64,000 nt of DNA, from positions 124,001-188,000 of the forward strand of contig JBDXGY010000005.1 in the NCBI GenBank assembly GCA_039989895.1, written 5' to 3'. Numbering within the stretch: position 1 is the stretch's first letter; every line of letters begins with the position of its first letter. The notes under the pieces were generated by a model. The model did not search any database. It was given only the letters and a program-made list of their open reading frames with translations, and was not told the origin of the DNA. Shown here piece after piece: positions 37,333 to 46,245 of the stretch. The stretch comes from Hyphomicrobiales bacterium. Lineage in GTDB: Bacteria; Pseudomonadota; Alphaproteobacteria; Rhizobiales; JACESI01. A program made the position numbers and the translations under genes.

Positions 37333-37997
37333 GATCTGAAAAGCCTTGTTGTTTGATGCTCATGATTCATTGCCATGATATCGGCCTGAATGGACGCGCT
37401 GGCAAGGTCATCCAGCGTACTTTTTGCCGCTTTTTCACCCAAGCCAATCACAACAGGCTCCAGCCTTGCCATAAGCCGCGCCGCTCCCTTTTGACCCAAA
37501 ACAGACAAGCGGATCGCGGCCTGTAGCTGGTTGTTTGTGAAAGCTTGTAGATAAGCGCTCACGCCCGCGTCAAGTGGCACATCGAGCACGCCGCAGATCA
37601 CGCCAACGGCCACCGGCAGCGGCGCCTCAATGGGTTTATCAAAACCATCTGGCAGCGGCCAATGACCAACGGCCTCTAAAAAGGCCTGCCCTTGCGCCAT
37701 GGTCTCTAACTGACGCTCATTTGAAATTGCCATCGCTTGGCCAAGCTCAATGACCTCCTCAAGCTTCTTCGCGTCACGCGCCCTCGCAAAACCCGCTGCC
37801 AGAAGAACGGCGTCATTCCACGGCGAGCCATGCGACAAAAGAGATATCAGCCATAAAGCGAGCGTTTCTTCATCTTGCACGATCCCATCATGCACAGCGC
37901 GCTCTAGCCCGTGGCTATAGGCAAACCCACCAACAGGGAACACGGGCGACAGCCATGTTTGCAGGCGCAAAATTGATTGGAGATGAATGTTAGTCAT
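37329..37997 (-). CDS. ureF: Urease accessory protein UreF
   Basis: 222-aa all-helical chaperone that couples UreG to the UreD-urease complex. The ATG at 37997 gives [30 protein letters not shown]-type family start (key part: [16 protein letters not shown]) and overlaps ureE by 8 nt. A longer in-frame start at 38105 would read through ureE sequence and is rejected. Conserved features such as [16 protein letters not shown] are present. Confidence 0.93.
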   Translation of the reverse strand: MTNIHLQSILRLQTWLSPVFPVGGFAYSHGLERAVHDGIVQDEETLALWLISLLSHGSPWNDAVLLAAGFARARDAKKLEEVIELGQAMAISNERQLETMAQGQAFLEAVGHWPLPDGFDKPIEAPLPVAVGVICGVLDVPLDAGVSAYLQAFTNNQLQAAIRLSVLGQKGAARLMARLEPVVIGLGEKAAKSTLDDLASASIQADIMAMNHEHQTTRLFRS

Positions 37998-38433
37998 GGC
38001 TGTGAGAATGGGAAGGCGCGCTATAGGCTCCCCCTTGTGGATTAAACGGCGCGGCAATTTCCATGACCGTGCCACCCAGACCCTCCAGCATAGCTTTGAT
38101 AACATGGTCGCGGCGGATGCGAATATGATCGGGCATCACTTCCGTGGGCAAATGGCGATTACCCATATGCCATGTGAGCTGCAACAAATGGTGCGGGCTT
38201 TTGGCGCGCACTTCATAAAGCGGCTCCGGCTCAGCACACACTTCAATCACTCGTCCATCTTCGAGAACAAGCCCTTCGCCGTGGCGCAAAAGCCGAGCTT
38301 CGGGTAGATCGAGTAAAAACTCAATCCCGTTGTCGGATATCATCTTAACGCGCCTTCGATGACGCGCCGTTTCATCCAGCGTGATCCTATCCACACAGTT
38401 GTGCGGGTGTTCAGTAATTTTCAATGCGCGCAT
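37990..38433 (-). CDS. ureE: Urease accessory nickel chaperone UreE
   Basis: 147-aa metallochaperone. The start ATG at 38433 overlaps the upstream DoxX-like stop by 1 nt. The N-terminal peptide-binding domain includes RRRVKMISDNG, and the C-terminal domain has GNRHLPTEVM with the conserved nickel histidine and RRDHVIKAMLEGLGG. It ends in a short SHSHSHD tail, a minimal version of the His-rich tail used for extra nickel binding. It feeds nickel to UreG. Confidence 0.93.
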   Translation of the reverse strand: MRALKITEHPHNCVDRITLDETARHRRRVKMISDNGIEFLLDLPEARLLRHGEGLVLEDGRVIEVCAEPEPLYEVRAKSPHHLLQLTWHMGNRHLPTEVMPDHIRIRRDHVIKAMLEGLGGTVMEIAAPFNPQGGAYSAPSHSHSHD

Positions 38434-38855
38434 TAAAACGCCCGATCTTGCCATCCATCAACAGTGTAAATATCATACTCACGAAGGTAGAAAAGCGCAA
38501 TCATTGCGCCAAGAGTGGGCACCGCCGTCCATAGCAAATTTGATGGATAATGCGTAAACTTCATAAGCAGTGGAAAGGCACCCATTACGCCTATGCCATG
38601 CATTATAGTAACCAGCCCATAACTATATGTGCGCTGTATACCGATGATGAATAGAAAAACAACAAGCGACTGCGCCAGACCGAGCGCCAAGGCGTGGTCC
38701 TGCGTTATAAATTCAAGCTGATAAATATCATGAAACACCTTTTCCATCCATTTAGGACGAAGAAATTTCAAACTCGCCCATATGGCAAAAAAAGCCCCGA
38801 TAGAAAGGCGAACAAGAAGAAGCGCAATGGCAACTTTTTTGTTTATTGTCGGCAC
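38433..38855 (-). CDS. DoxX-like membrane protein
   Basis: 140-aa integral membrane protein with four predicted helices and a DoxX/TQO-small-subunit-like pattern (LLVRLSIGAFFAIWASLKFL near the N-terminus, then HGIGVMGAFPLL). GTG start at 38855 with AGGGG 9 nt upstream, lying within a tandem 28-bp repeat. It overlaps ureE by 1 nt, so it is translationally tied to the urease accessory genes. A role in urea, nickel or ammonia passage is conceivable but not shown by the sequence; the usual nickel permeases (UreH, HupE/UreJ, NikR-type) look different. Confidence 0.75.
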   Translation of the reverse strand: MPTINKKVAIALLLVRLSIGAFFAIWASLKFLRPKWMEKVFHDIYQLEFITQDHALALGLAQSLVVFLFIIGIQRTYSYGLVTIMHGIGVMGAFPLLMKFTHYPSNLLWTAVPTLGAMIALFYLREYDIYTVDGWQDRAF

Positions 38856-38858
38856 AGT

Positions 38859-38914
38859 ATTAAACCCCTAGATAATATAAAGAAAAATTAAACCCCTAAA
38901 TAACATTAAGAAAA
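38859..38914. repeat. Two tandem copies of a 28-bp unit before the DoxX-like gene
   Basis: Units 38859-38886 and 38887-38914 are directly adjacent and match at 25 of 28 positions, each beginning attaaaccccta. Read on the minus strand each unit contains TAGGGGTTTAAT; the copy next to the gene places AGGGG 9 nt before its GTG start. The duplication therefore carries the ribosome-binding site. Confidence 0.9.
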
Positions 38915-39100
38915 CTCTTAATATCAATTATGCTAATACTACTTAGAAAAATAACAGCAGGCAGTACTAAAATTAGTAATTACAAATTCTGCCAAATTAT
39001 CGCCTTATGCCATTTTTTATGTAACCGCAACTATCAATATTAAAAATATAGTATTTACGTAGAAGAAAGACAGCAAGGCGCTTGTCTTGCATGGCTAACC

Positions 39101-40279
39101 CTATTTCAAACGGAACTTATTGCGCAGGCCCAGAAGAAGCAGAAACAGCAGGATGAGGCCAAAGAAATTTTGGAAAATACCGAGATATACAAGCCAATCT
39201 ACAGGCCCACCGTCATGGGCGAGTTCATAGAAAATTTCATCATACCCGCTTGGGTGGCCTTCTGGCCGCGCAGCAAAACGGAACAGCGAACCTAGGAAAG
39301 GGACAAAGTTTTTAAAAGAATGGAAAAAGGCGAAACACAAGGTTTCAGCGATGGTAAGAAATTTGCTGATCAAGACAGCGTAGAGAACAAAGAATAGAGA
39401 AAGACTTCCCGCCAATCCAGACGCTGGTCGCCAATAACTCTGCCCGAAATTACTTGAGATGGAATAGAGTGAATTAATTAAAAGCTCATACCATTTTATA
39501 CTGCCTTTTTCACGACCGCGTTTAGCACGCATTTCATAGGCAAAAAACTCAATATCTTTTTCATGATCGTTGGCTGCAAGCGCCATGGCTTTCAGTTTAC
39601 GGTATTTGGATACATCTTCCGCATCCTTTGCGGTTTTGAGGAGCCACTTACCTTCCATTTCAGGGGGCGGCACCGCCATGCGCGCAACCTCTGGCGGGTG
39701 GGCAAACACCGTATCTCGAAAGTCTGGCACCTCATGAAAAGTATTGTCTGAGAAATTAGCAGTTCCTTTAACGGATGCCCGTTGGAAATTGGCTTCTTTG
39801 GGAAAGCTGATATCTCGAACAAAAAGATTGCCGGCGACATCTATATCCTCAAAAGATATACGTGTTTCGGCAAGTTCTATGTTCTGGAACCAGACGTTCC
39901 CCTCCCCAAATTTTGCTTCGTTAAACCGGACCTTCCCATCTCCAAATTTCGCTCCGCTGAACGACACAGAACAGGGAAAGCGAAGGCCAGAAAAATTAGC
40001 CTTATGGTGAGGAAACTTGTGGTGATCAAACCGGATGTGGAACCGTGCTCGCACCTTCGAGCGCACATCCTCATCTTCGATTAAAATGAGTTGTTTTTCA
40101 AACTCGTCAACATGGGCGCTCCACGCCTCTTTATCCAAAAGAAGCCCTGCATTCTTCTTAACGATACTTTCTTGCTTACTGTTGAGGCTATTGTTTTTGT
40201 CCCAAAAAGAAGGCGATGGCCATGGTGAATGATAAACCAACCAATCATCAAACGCTTCAAAATCAGGTTCTTGGTTCAT
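39101..40279 (-). CDS. Pentapeptide-repeat-like membrane protein
   Basis: 392-aa protein of unknown function lying between ureC and the DoxX-like gene. Residues 93-192 contain degenerate pentapeptide-type repeats with regularly spaced Phe and Ala/Asn (FSGAKF, FNEAKF, FQNIEL, FQRASV, FSDNTF), expected to fold as a right-handed beta-helix. Two strong hydrophobic helices follow (about 288-308 and 362-385), separated by an amphipathic stretch, and the C-terminus is basic. The layout, soluble beta-helix plus C-terminal two-helix unit, resembles bacterial pentapeptide proteins with a channel-like end. The start codon is 12 nt from the ureC stop, so it is probably co-transcribed with urease. Confidence 0.75.
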   Translation of the reverse strand: MNQEPDFEAFDDWLVYHSPWPSPSFWDKNNSLNSKQESIVKKNAGLLLDKEAWSAHVDEFEKQLILIEDEDVRSKVRARFHIRFDHHKFPHHKANFSGLRFPCSVSFSGAKFGDGKVRFNEAKFGEGNVWFQNIELAETRISFEDIDVAGNLFVRDISFPKEANFQRASVKGTANFSDNTFHEVPDFRDTVFAHPPEVARMAVPPPEMEGKWLLKTAKDAEDVSKYRKLKAMALAANDHEKDIEFFAYEMRAKRGREKGSIKWYELLINSLYSISSNFGQSYWRPASGLAGSLSLFFVLYAVLISKFLTIAETLCFAFFHSFKNFVPFLGSLFRFAARPEGHPSGYDEIFYELAHDGGPVDWLVYLGIFQNFFGLILLFLLLLGLRNKFRLK

Positions 40280-40291
40280 GCGGCCCTCTCG

Positions 40292-42004
40292 CTAAAACAG
40301 AAAATACCTCTGTGCCATCGGCAAGACATCAGCTGGTTCGCAGGTTAAAAGCTCGCCATCTGCGCGCACCTCATAGGTCTCAGGGTCGACCTCAATATCG
40401 GGCATGGCGTCGTTCAACACCATAGATGATTTGGAAATGCCGCCGCGTGTATTTTTGACAGCAACGAGCCCCTTATCAACACCAAGTGCCGCGCCAAGCC
40501 CGCTATCGGCTGCCGCCTTTGACACAAAGGTCACTGAAGACGCCGTGAGCGCTTTGCCAAAGGCACCGAACATCGGGCGATAGTGCACCGGTTGCGGCGT
40601 TGGAATTGAGGCGTTTGGGTCGCCCATTGGAGCGGCTGCAATCGTGCCGCCGACAATCACCATATCTGGTTTCACACCAAAGAAGGCTGGATCCCACAAG
40701 ACCAAATCCGCGCGCTTACCTACCTCTATTGAGCCGATATGCTCATCCATACCGTGGGCAATTGCCGGATTGATCGTATATTTCGCGATATAGCGGCGCA
40801 CGCGCATATTGTCGTTTTCGCCGCTCTCGCTCGCCAACCGTCCGCGCTGGCGCTTCATTTTATCAGCCGTTTGCCATGTGCGGATCAACACTTCGCCAAC
40901 CCGCCCCATCGCCTGACTGTCAGAGGCAATGATCGAGAACGCGCCCATGTCATGCAAAATGTCTTCAGCGGCAATCGTCTCCTTGCGGATGCGGCTTTCA
41001 GCGAAGGCCACATCTTCAGGAATATTGCTATCAAGGTGATGGCAGACCATCAGCATATCAAGATGCTCGGCGATTGTGTTCACCGTATAAGGACGCGTTG
41101 GATTTGTGGAAGAGGGCAGCACATTCGGCAGGCCGCAAACCTTGATGATATCTGGCGCATGGCCACCGCCTGCCCCTTCCGTATGGAAGGCATGGATCGT
41201 GCGGCCTTTAAAGGCATCAACGGTGTTTTCAACAAAGCCGCTCTCATTCAGCGTGTCGGTGTGGATCATCACCTGCACATCAAGCTCATCGGCCACGGTG
41301 AGGCAAGTGTCAATCGCCGCCGGTGTCGTGCCCCAGTCCTCATGCAGTTTCAAAGCGCAGGCTCCACCCATCACCATTTCATGCAGTGCTTTTGGTTGTG
41401 AGGCATTGCCTTTGCCAGCGAACGCAAGGTTCATGGGAAAAGCATCAGCCGCTTGTATCATGCGCCCGATATGCCACGGGCCGGGCGTGCAGGTGGTCGC
41501 CAAAGTGCCGTGGGCTGGGCCTGTGCCACCGCCAAGCATCGTGGTCACACCCGACATCAACGCCTCATCGATCTGCTGCGGGCAGATGAAATGAATGTGG
41601 CTGTCAAAACCGCCTGTGGTTAGGATTTTTCCCTCGCCCGCGATCACTTCCGAGCCGGGGCCAATGATGATATCGACATTGGGCTGCGTGTCGGGATTTC
41701 CCGCCTTGCCAATCGCGACAATCGCGCCGTCTTTAAGGCCAATATCAGCTTTGAAAATACCTGTGTGATCCACCACCAGCGCATTGGTGATCACCGTGTC
41801 CACCGCACCGTCTGCGCGCGCCACCTGCGATTGGCCCATGCCATCGCGGATCACCTTGCCGCCGCCGAATTTCACCTCTTCGCCATAGGTCGTGAGATCG
41901 CGTTCAACCTCGATGAAAAGCTCAGTGTCAGCAAGGCGCACCTTGTCGCCTGTTGTGGGACCAAACATATCGGCATAGGCCGCGCGGGAGATTGTGGTGG
42001 GCAT
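40292..42004 (-). CDS. ureC: Urease alpha subunit
   Basis: Catalytic subunit (570 aa) that hydrolyses urea to ammonia and carbamate. Every active-site residue is present at the Klebsiella UreC position plus two: nickel ligands His136, His138, His248, His274 and Asp362, the carbamylated Lys219 (ALKLHED), catalytic His322 and the flap Cys321 (MVCHHLD). The gene overlaps ureB by 1 nt (TAATG). The enzyme should therefore be functional if the accessory proteins load nickel. Confidence 0.97.
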   Translation of the reverse strand: MPTTISRAAYADMFGPTTGDKVRLADTELFIEVERDLTTYGEEVKFGGGKVIRDGMGQSQVARADGAVDTVITNALVVDHTGIFKADIGLKDGAIVAIGKAGNPDTQPNVDIIIGPGSEVIAGEGKILTTGGFDSHIHFICPQQIDEALMSGVTTMLGGGTGPAHGTLATTCTPGPWHIGRMIQAADAFPMNLAFAGKGNASQPKALHEMVMGGACALKLHEDWGTTPAAIDTCLTVADELDVQVMIHTDTLNESGFVENTVDAFKGRTIHAFHTEGAGGGHAPDIIKVCGLPNVLPSSTNPTRPYTVNTIAEHLDMLMVCHHLDSNIPEDVAFAESRIRKETIAAEDILHDMGAFSIIASDSQAMGRVGEVLIRTWQTADKMKRQRGRLASESGENDNMRVRRYIAKYTINPAIAHGMDEHIGSIEVGKRADLVLWDPAFFGVKPDMVIVGGTIAAAPMGDPNASIPTPQPVHYRPMFGAFGKALTASSVTFVSKAAADSGLGAALGVDKGLVAVKNTRGGISKSSMVLNDAMPDIEVDPETYEVRADGELLTCEPADVLPMAQRYFLF

Positions 42005-42309
42005 TAGAGGTCTCCCATGATTTTTTGATTAAAGCCGAAGACCTTTCGGTCTCCCGACAGTGACACCAGCGTCACATCGCGGGCTTGACCCGGTTCAAAA
42101 CGCACCGCCGTGCCAGAAGCAATATCAAGTCGCATACCTTTGGCGGCCTCGCGATCAAAATCGAGCGCCTCGTTGGTTTCATAAAAATGATAATGACTGC
42201 CGACTTGCACGGGCCTGTCGCCCATATTGGCAACTTTCAGCGTGAGAGTTGACGCCCCATCGTTCAAGGTGATGTCGCCACTTGCCGTTATAATTTCACC
42301 GGGGATCAT
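42004..42309 (-). CDS. ureB: Urease beta subunit
   Basis: 101-aa structural subunit. The ATG at 42309 yields the standard N-terminus MIPGEI and the usual length; an ATG at 42327 or TTG at 42333 would add 6-8 residues. Conserved features: [32 protein letters not shown] and [10 protein letters not shown]. Unusually, a small membrane-protein gene precedes it, overlapping by 14 nt, where ureA would normally be directly upstream. Confidence 0.95.
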   Translation of the reverse strand: MIPGEIITASGDITLNDGASTLTLKVANMGDRPVQVGSHYHFYETNEALDFDREAAKGMRLDIASGTAVRFEPGQARDVTLVSLSGDRKVFGFNQKIMGDL

Positions 42310-42523
42310 TTTGGTTGTCACTTTCATTTTCAATAAAGTCTATCGCCTCTTGCGACGGCACTGTGGGTTTTGTTGACCATTTGCGGATAAAGAAAATAAC
42401 AACAGCCAGCAGGATGAATGGCGTTAAAAAAATATCGCCGTCGGTCAGTAGATTATTAATATCAGGCGGGTTCCAGTTGGCTTGATCATTGATCTGATTA
42501 TTGACTGCATCGGCACCTTGCAT
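42296..42523 (-). CDS. Small single-pass membrane protein between ureA and ureB
   Basis: 75-aa protein I do not recognise. It has a polar, Asn/Asp-rich N-terminus (about 30 residues), one hydrophobic helix (about 32-47, [15 protein letters not shown]), then RKW and an acidic C-terminal tail. It starts 9 nt after the ureA stop and overlaps ureB by 14 nt, so it is part of the urease operon. ureA and ureB are normally adjacent, often fused, which makes this insertion unusual. Membrane tethering of urease or an assembly role is speculation. Confidence 0.7.
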   Translation of the reverse strand: MQGADAVNNQINDQANWNPPDINNLLTDGDIFLTPFILLAVVIFFIRKWSTKPTVPSQEAIDFIENESDNQNDPR

Positions 42524-42532
42524 AAGCTTTCC

Positions 42533-42835
42533 TTACCTGATCGGCTGATGCACGGTGACAAGCTTTACCCCGTCGGGGAATGTCGCTTCGACTTGAATAT
42601 CGTGGATCATTTCCGCAATCCCTTCCATCACCTGATCACGAGTAATCACATGAGCGCCCGCTTCCATAAGCTCAGCCACCGCGCGGCCATCGCGTGCGCC
42701 TTCGACCACAAAGTCAGAAATCAAGGCAATTGCTTCTGGATGATTCAATTTGACGCCACGCATCAAGCGTTTGCGCGCCACTTCAGCGGCCATAGCAATC
42801 AGTAATTTGTCTTTTTCACGAGGTGTAAGGTTCAT
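42533..42835 (-). CDS. ureA: Urease gamma subunit
   Basis: 100-aa subunit, exact family length from the ATG at 42835 ([16 protein letters not shown]). Longer in-frame starts add residues that read out of ureD. Conserved elements: [33 protein letters not shown] and [18 protein letters not shown]. It follows ureD by 13 nt. Confidence 0.96.
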   Translation of the reverse strand: MNLTPREKDKLLIAMAAEVARKRLMRGVKLNHPEAIALISDFVVEGARDGRAVAELMEAGAHVITRDQVMEGIAEMIHDIQVEATFPDGVKLVTVHQPIR

Positions 42836-42848
42836 TAGGATTCCAGAT

Positions 42849-43688
42849 CTATAAATTCCAAACTTTAGGCAACGCCACACTTGCACCAAGCTGTGAGCGC
42901 ATCTTCATTAAAAACGGGATTAAAACTTTTCTCAACTCATAACAATCATGACCCAAAAATCGCGCCGTAATCTTGCCATCCATTGCGCTCATTCCTATGC
43001 CTAAATTTTGTGCATCATCGAATTGCTTCTTGATGATCCCCTGCAAAATTTCCGGATCTTCTGGACCACAATAAATGAACGAAGCAAAAGCCGCATTGGT
43101 GTTTAAGGTAGATGACGCTTTTTGCAGAGCTGGAATGGCGCCTTCTATGCGCAGATCATCCGCATAGATGAGTTTGTCATCGCGACGAATGCGCCACCGA
43201 TCTTGGAACGTTGTCTTATCAATTTTCTCCCCCATCGCTTCACGGCCCAACATCACAGCTTCCACAGCCATAAACCGCGCATCCCCTTTTAGCGACACAT
43301 CAAGAGAACGGCTCAGGCTGGAGCGTTCAAACAAAATTGTTTCCTGTGGCAGCCAATCAAGACGCGCTCCGGCTTCCACATTGATCTGAGTTGTCACACG
43401 CGCCACATCACCGGTGCTTTTATAAATTTTTTCGCATGCCTGCGTCGTCACAACGCCGCAGCTGTTTTGCCCAGCAGCAATGTTCCACGCCATAACATCG
43501 CCACCCGTCAAGCCACCTGATGTGTTAATCATCACAGCTTCAAGGCACCCATCATAGGTTTTGGGCAGACGAATGCGCGCGGCACCCTCTTGATAAAGCT
43601 GGTCCAGCATCGTTTTATTTTGACATGATTTTAACACAAGCCGCCCATGGCCAAATGTACGTTGCATTTTTGGGTGGGCATATCCCAT
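42849..43688 (-). CDS. ureD: Urease accessory protein UreD
   Basis: 279-aa scaffold (UreD/UreH) that recruits UreF-UreG to apo-urease. Family landmarks: [29 protein letters not shown], and [16 protein letters not shown]. The start at 43688 is 2 nt after the stop of the Anbu peptidase gene; an ATG at 43667 is an alternative. This spacing suggests that the urease genes are read from the upstream Anbu cluster promoter, or at least that the ribosome site of ureD lies inside the Anbu gene. Confidence 0.93.
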   Translation of the reverse strand: MGYAHPKMQRTFGHGRLVLKSCQNKTMLDQLYQEGAARIRLPKTYDGCLEAVMINTSGGLTGGDVMAWNIAAGQNSCGVVTTQACEKIYKSTGDVARVTTQINVEAGARLDWLPQETILFERSSLSRSLDVSLKGDARFMAVEAVMLGREAMGEKIDKTTFQDRWRIRRDDKLIYADDLRIEGAIPALQKASSTLNTNAAFASFIYCGPEDPEILQGIIKKQFDDAQNLGIGMSAMDGKITARFLGHDCYELRKVLIPFLMKMRSQLGASVALPKVWNL

Positions 43689-43690
43689 GT

Positions 43691-44425
43691 TTAAAATTTG
43701 AAATCTGGCAAGGAATCGAGCGCACTCGACAAGGCATCTCCCCAGCCTTCAGAAACCTCCTGATAGTAAGGATCACTCTCGCGGATGCGGCTCTCCGGCC
43801 CAGCCTGCAAGCTGTCTTTTTCATAAACTTGCAAATCAAAAGGCAAACCGACAGACAGATTGGCTTTCAAGGTTGAATTGAATGAAACAAGCGTAAGCTT
43901 CACAGCATCTTCAAAGCTCATCGTGGGGTCATAAGCACGCACCAAAATAGGCTTTCCATATTTTGTCTCCCCTATCTGGAAAAAGGGAGTGTCGGCTGAA
44001 GCTTCAATAAAATTACCCTCTGGATAAACAAGAAACAGTCTCGGCTTACCCCCTTTTACCTGGCCACCAACGATCATCGTTGCATTGAAAACTCTGTCTG
44101 ACTGCCCCTGCCCTTCGCCTTTATATTGCTCGACAACTTCGCGCAGTGTTTCGCCCACATGACGCGCGACTTGAAACATACTCGGCGCTTCTAGTAACGA
44201 GGGATGACGATCGCTGGCTGCTTTCGTACGTTCATCAAGAACGCTGACAACAGCCTGTGTCGTGGCAAGGTTTCCCGCAGTCATAACGGTAATCACGCGC
44301 TCGCCAGGCACTGACCATGTATGCATTTTTCTAAAACTTGAAATATTGTCGATACCTGCATTGGTGCGTGTATCAGACATAAAGACAAGACCCTTATCAA
44401 GTCTCATAGCCACACAGTAAGTCAT
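43691..44425 (-). CDS. Anbu proteasome-like peptidase
   Basis: 244-aa Ntn-hydrolase related to proteasome beta subunits. After removal of Met1 the nucleophile would be Thr1 (MTYCVAM), with Asp17 (SDTRTNAG) and Lys32 (SFRKMHTW) in mature numbering, the expected catalytic set. There is no propeptide, unlike archaeal or actinobacterial beta subunits, and no alpha subunit or unfoldase gene nearby. The upstream transglutaminase, alpha-E and ATP-grasp genes form the Anbu cluster described by comparative genomics as a predicted peptide-tag synthesis and removal system. Natural substrates remain unknown. Confidence 0.9.
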   Translation of the reverse strand: MTYCVAMRLDKGLVFMSDTRTNAGIDNISSFRKMHTWSVPGERVITVMTAGNLATTQAVVSVLDERTKAASDRHPSLLEAPSMFQVARHVGETLREVVEQYKGEGQGQSDRVFNATMIVGGQVKGGKPRLFLVYPEGNFIEASADTPFFQIGETKYGKPILVRAYDPTMSFEDAVKLTLVSFNSTLKANLSVGLPFDLQVYEKDSLQAGPESRIRESDPYYQEVSEGWGDALSSALDSLPDFKF

Positions 44426-44456
44426 TAATCACTCCTTGGAAGATTCGACAACAAAC

Positions 44457-45257
44457 CTACTGCTGAACTTGCAGGCTTACAATCATGTTTTCATTACTTT
44501 GCCCATATCGCATACCTGAGACAGGTGCTGCTTCAAAATAATCTAAACCCGTTGCCACCCGAATATAACGCTCATCGGGACAAATACCATTTGAGACATC
44601 AAAGCCAACCCAGCCAAGATCTTGTAGATACACCTCAGCCCATGCATGGCCGGCCTCTTGTTCTATGCGATCATCCATGAGCAAATAGCCGCTCACATAG
44701 CGCGCTGGATAAGAAAGATAGCGTGCTGCACTGATGAAAATATGTGCGTGGTCCTGACACACCCCAGTGCCGCCGCAAAAAGCCTCTTCCGCGCTTGTCA
44801 TCGCACCAGTCTGGCCGATTTGATAATCGACCACGTCTGTAATCGCGGCAGATAGTGCATGAAATTGCATAATATCCGATCCATTAACCTGCTTAAATTG
44901 TCGTGCAAGCTTACTGATTCCAGATCCGGCTTTCGTTAACTCAGTCTGACGTTTAAACAGCCATAAAGGTGCAAGCCCCACATGTTTGCCAACCACACCG
45001 TCATTGAGTGTAACCTCAACCTCACCCTCGCAGTGTATGATAACATTTCGAACTTCAGGATCGAAGCTGACAAGTTCAACATGATTACGATGCTGGTCAA
45101 TGTAGGAAACTTGGCTTCGTCCCCCTTCAACCTGCGTCACCCAATTGAGAACCCGTTGGCCCGTTGAGTGCTTGGGCATGATCCGCAGTTGCTGCAGCGC
45201 ATAGTCAACAGGCTTATCATATTGGTAGGCCGTCGTATGAGAAACCTTCAAATGCAT
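44457..45257 (-). CDS. Transglutaminase-like cysteine protein of the Anbu cluster
   Basis: 266-aa protein with an N-terminal bacterial transglutaminase-associated domain (about 1-80) and a transglutaminase/protease core. The triad is Cys167 (GVCQDHAH), His204 (AGHAWAEVY) and Asp220 (GFDVSNG). In this gene neighbourhood the enzyme is predicted to cleave or form isopeptide bonds with peptides made by the ATP-grasp protein. No signal peptide is seen, so it acts in the cytoplasm. Confidence 0.88.
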   Translation of the reverse strand: MHLKVSHTTAYQYDKPVDYALQQLRIMPKHSTGQRVLNWVTQVEGGRSQVSYIDQHRNHVELVSFDPEVRNVIIHCEGEVEVTLNDGVVGKHVGLAPLWLFKRQTELTKAGSGISKLARQFKQVNGSDIMQFHALSAAITDVVDYQIGQTGAMTSAEEAFCGGTGVCQDHAHIFISAARYLSYPARYVSGYLLMDDRIEQEAGHAWAEVYLQDLGWVGFDVSNGICPDERYIRVATGLDYFEAAPVSGMRYGQSNENMIVSLQVQQ

Positions 45258-45303
45258 GGCGCTTTATGTCCCTCCGGTTTTAAAGTTACAATCACCATTC
45301 TCG

Positions 45304-46245
45304 CTATCCCGAGAAACGATAGTCTTTTTCAATCTGTCCCGCGAGCTGATTGTTTTCGTGAATGAAGCCTTCAAGAAACTCATGCAGGCCCATATCGAAT
45401 ACATCGTCAATATTGCCTCTCTTGAGACTGAACCGATGCGCTTTCGCCAAGGCGAGAGACGGTCTCTCCTCTTCATACTCCTCACAAAGCCGCTCCATAT
45501 TCCCTAAAATCTGTTCAGAACAAAACGCAAGTGAACGAGGAAAACGACGATCTAGAATCAGAAAATCGGCAATACCTCTTTGTCCCATTTCACCATCGTT
45601 GACCCACCCAAAGGCGCGAAGTGCGGAAACAGAGCGTAAGATTGACTCCCACTGTACATTATCGAGCGATGACCCAATGTGAGAAATACTTGGCAGCAAT
45701 ACATAGTATTTCACATCCAGAATGCGAGCCGTATTATCAGCGCGTTCAATGAATGTTCCCAGACGAGCAAAATTATAACTGTCATTGCGCAACATCGTGC
45801 CGTGCAAAGCCCCACGCACAAGCGCACTTTTTTGGCGAACAACACCTAAGACTTCAGGTAAGTTTTTCTCGCTTATCGGGCGTGAAAACAGATCATTAAG
45901 AACGATCCAGCATTCATTCGTCGCTTCCCAAACTTCGGCGGTGATATTGGTTCGCACCATGCGCGCATTGGTTCTTGCTGTATGTATGACAGATAAGACG
46001 CTAAAGGGATTGGTGCGGTCGCGGAGCAGAAAATCAATCACCTTTGCAGGTTCATAGTTATCATATTTTTCGCAATAGGCTGTGTTTTGGTCTGCGGTTG
46101 TTAGGATGGATTTCCATTCGTCTTCTGACGAGCCTCCACTCGTCAAGGCCATTCTAAAACCTGCGTGTAGAAGACGCGCCGTATTCTCGCTACGCTCTAA
46201 GTAACGGAACATCCAGAACAGACCACCTGCATTTTTGCCAAGCAT
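45304..46245 (-). CDS. Alpha-E domain protein of the Anbu cluster
   Basis: 313-aa, largely alpha-helical protein of the alpha-E family (COG2307 type). It starts with LGKNAGGLFWMFRYLERSENTARLLHAGFR, the typical entry (key part: MFRYLERSENTARLL), repeated later as FARLGTFIERADNTARILDVKYY (key part: FIERADNTARILD). No catalytic residues are known. It begins 1 nt after the ATP-grasp stop; in many genomes the two are fused or adjacent, implying a complex. Confidence 0.88.
   Translation of the reverse strand: MLGKNAGGLFWMFRYLERSENTARLLHAGFRMALTSGGSSEDEWKSILTTADQNTAYCEKYDNYEPAKVIDFLLRDRTNPFSVLSVIHTARTNARMVRTNITAEVWEATNECWIVLNDLFSRPISEKNLPEVLGVVRQKSALVRGALHGTMLRNDSYNFARLGTFIERADNTARILDVKYYVLLPSISHIGSSLDNVQWESILRSVSALRAFGWVNDGEMGQRGIADFLILDRRFPRSLAFCSEQILGNMERLCEEYEEERPSLALAKAHRFSLKRGNIDDVFDMGLHEFLEGFIHENNQLAGQIEKDYRFSG

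Noticed and set aside
37998-38105. N-terminal extension of ureF
   Set aside because: The added residues are ureE read in another frame; the family start and spacing support 37997.
38859-38914. Tandem repeat as a CRISPR array
   Set aside because: Two adjacent units without spacers and no cas genes; it is a simple duplication.
40739-41401. Plus-strand frame of 220 codons opposite ureC
   Set aside because: Lies wholly within the unmistakable urease alpha gene; no family features and no ribosome site.
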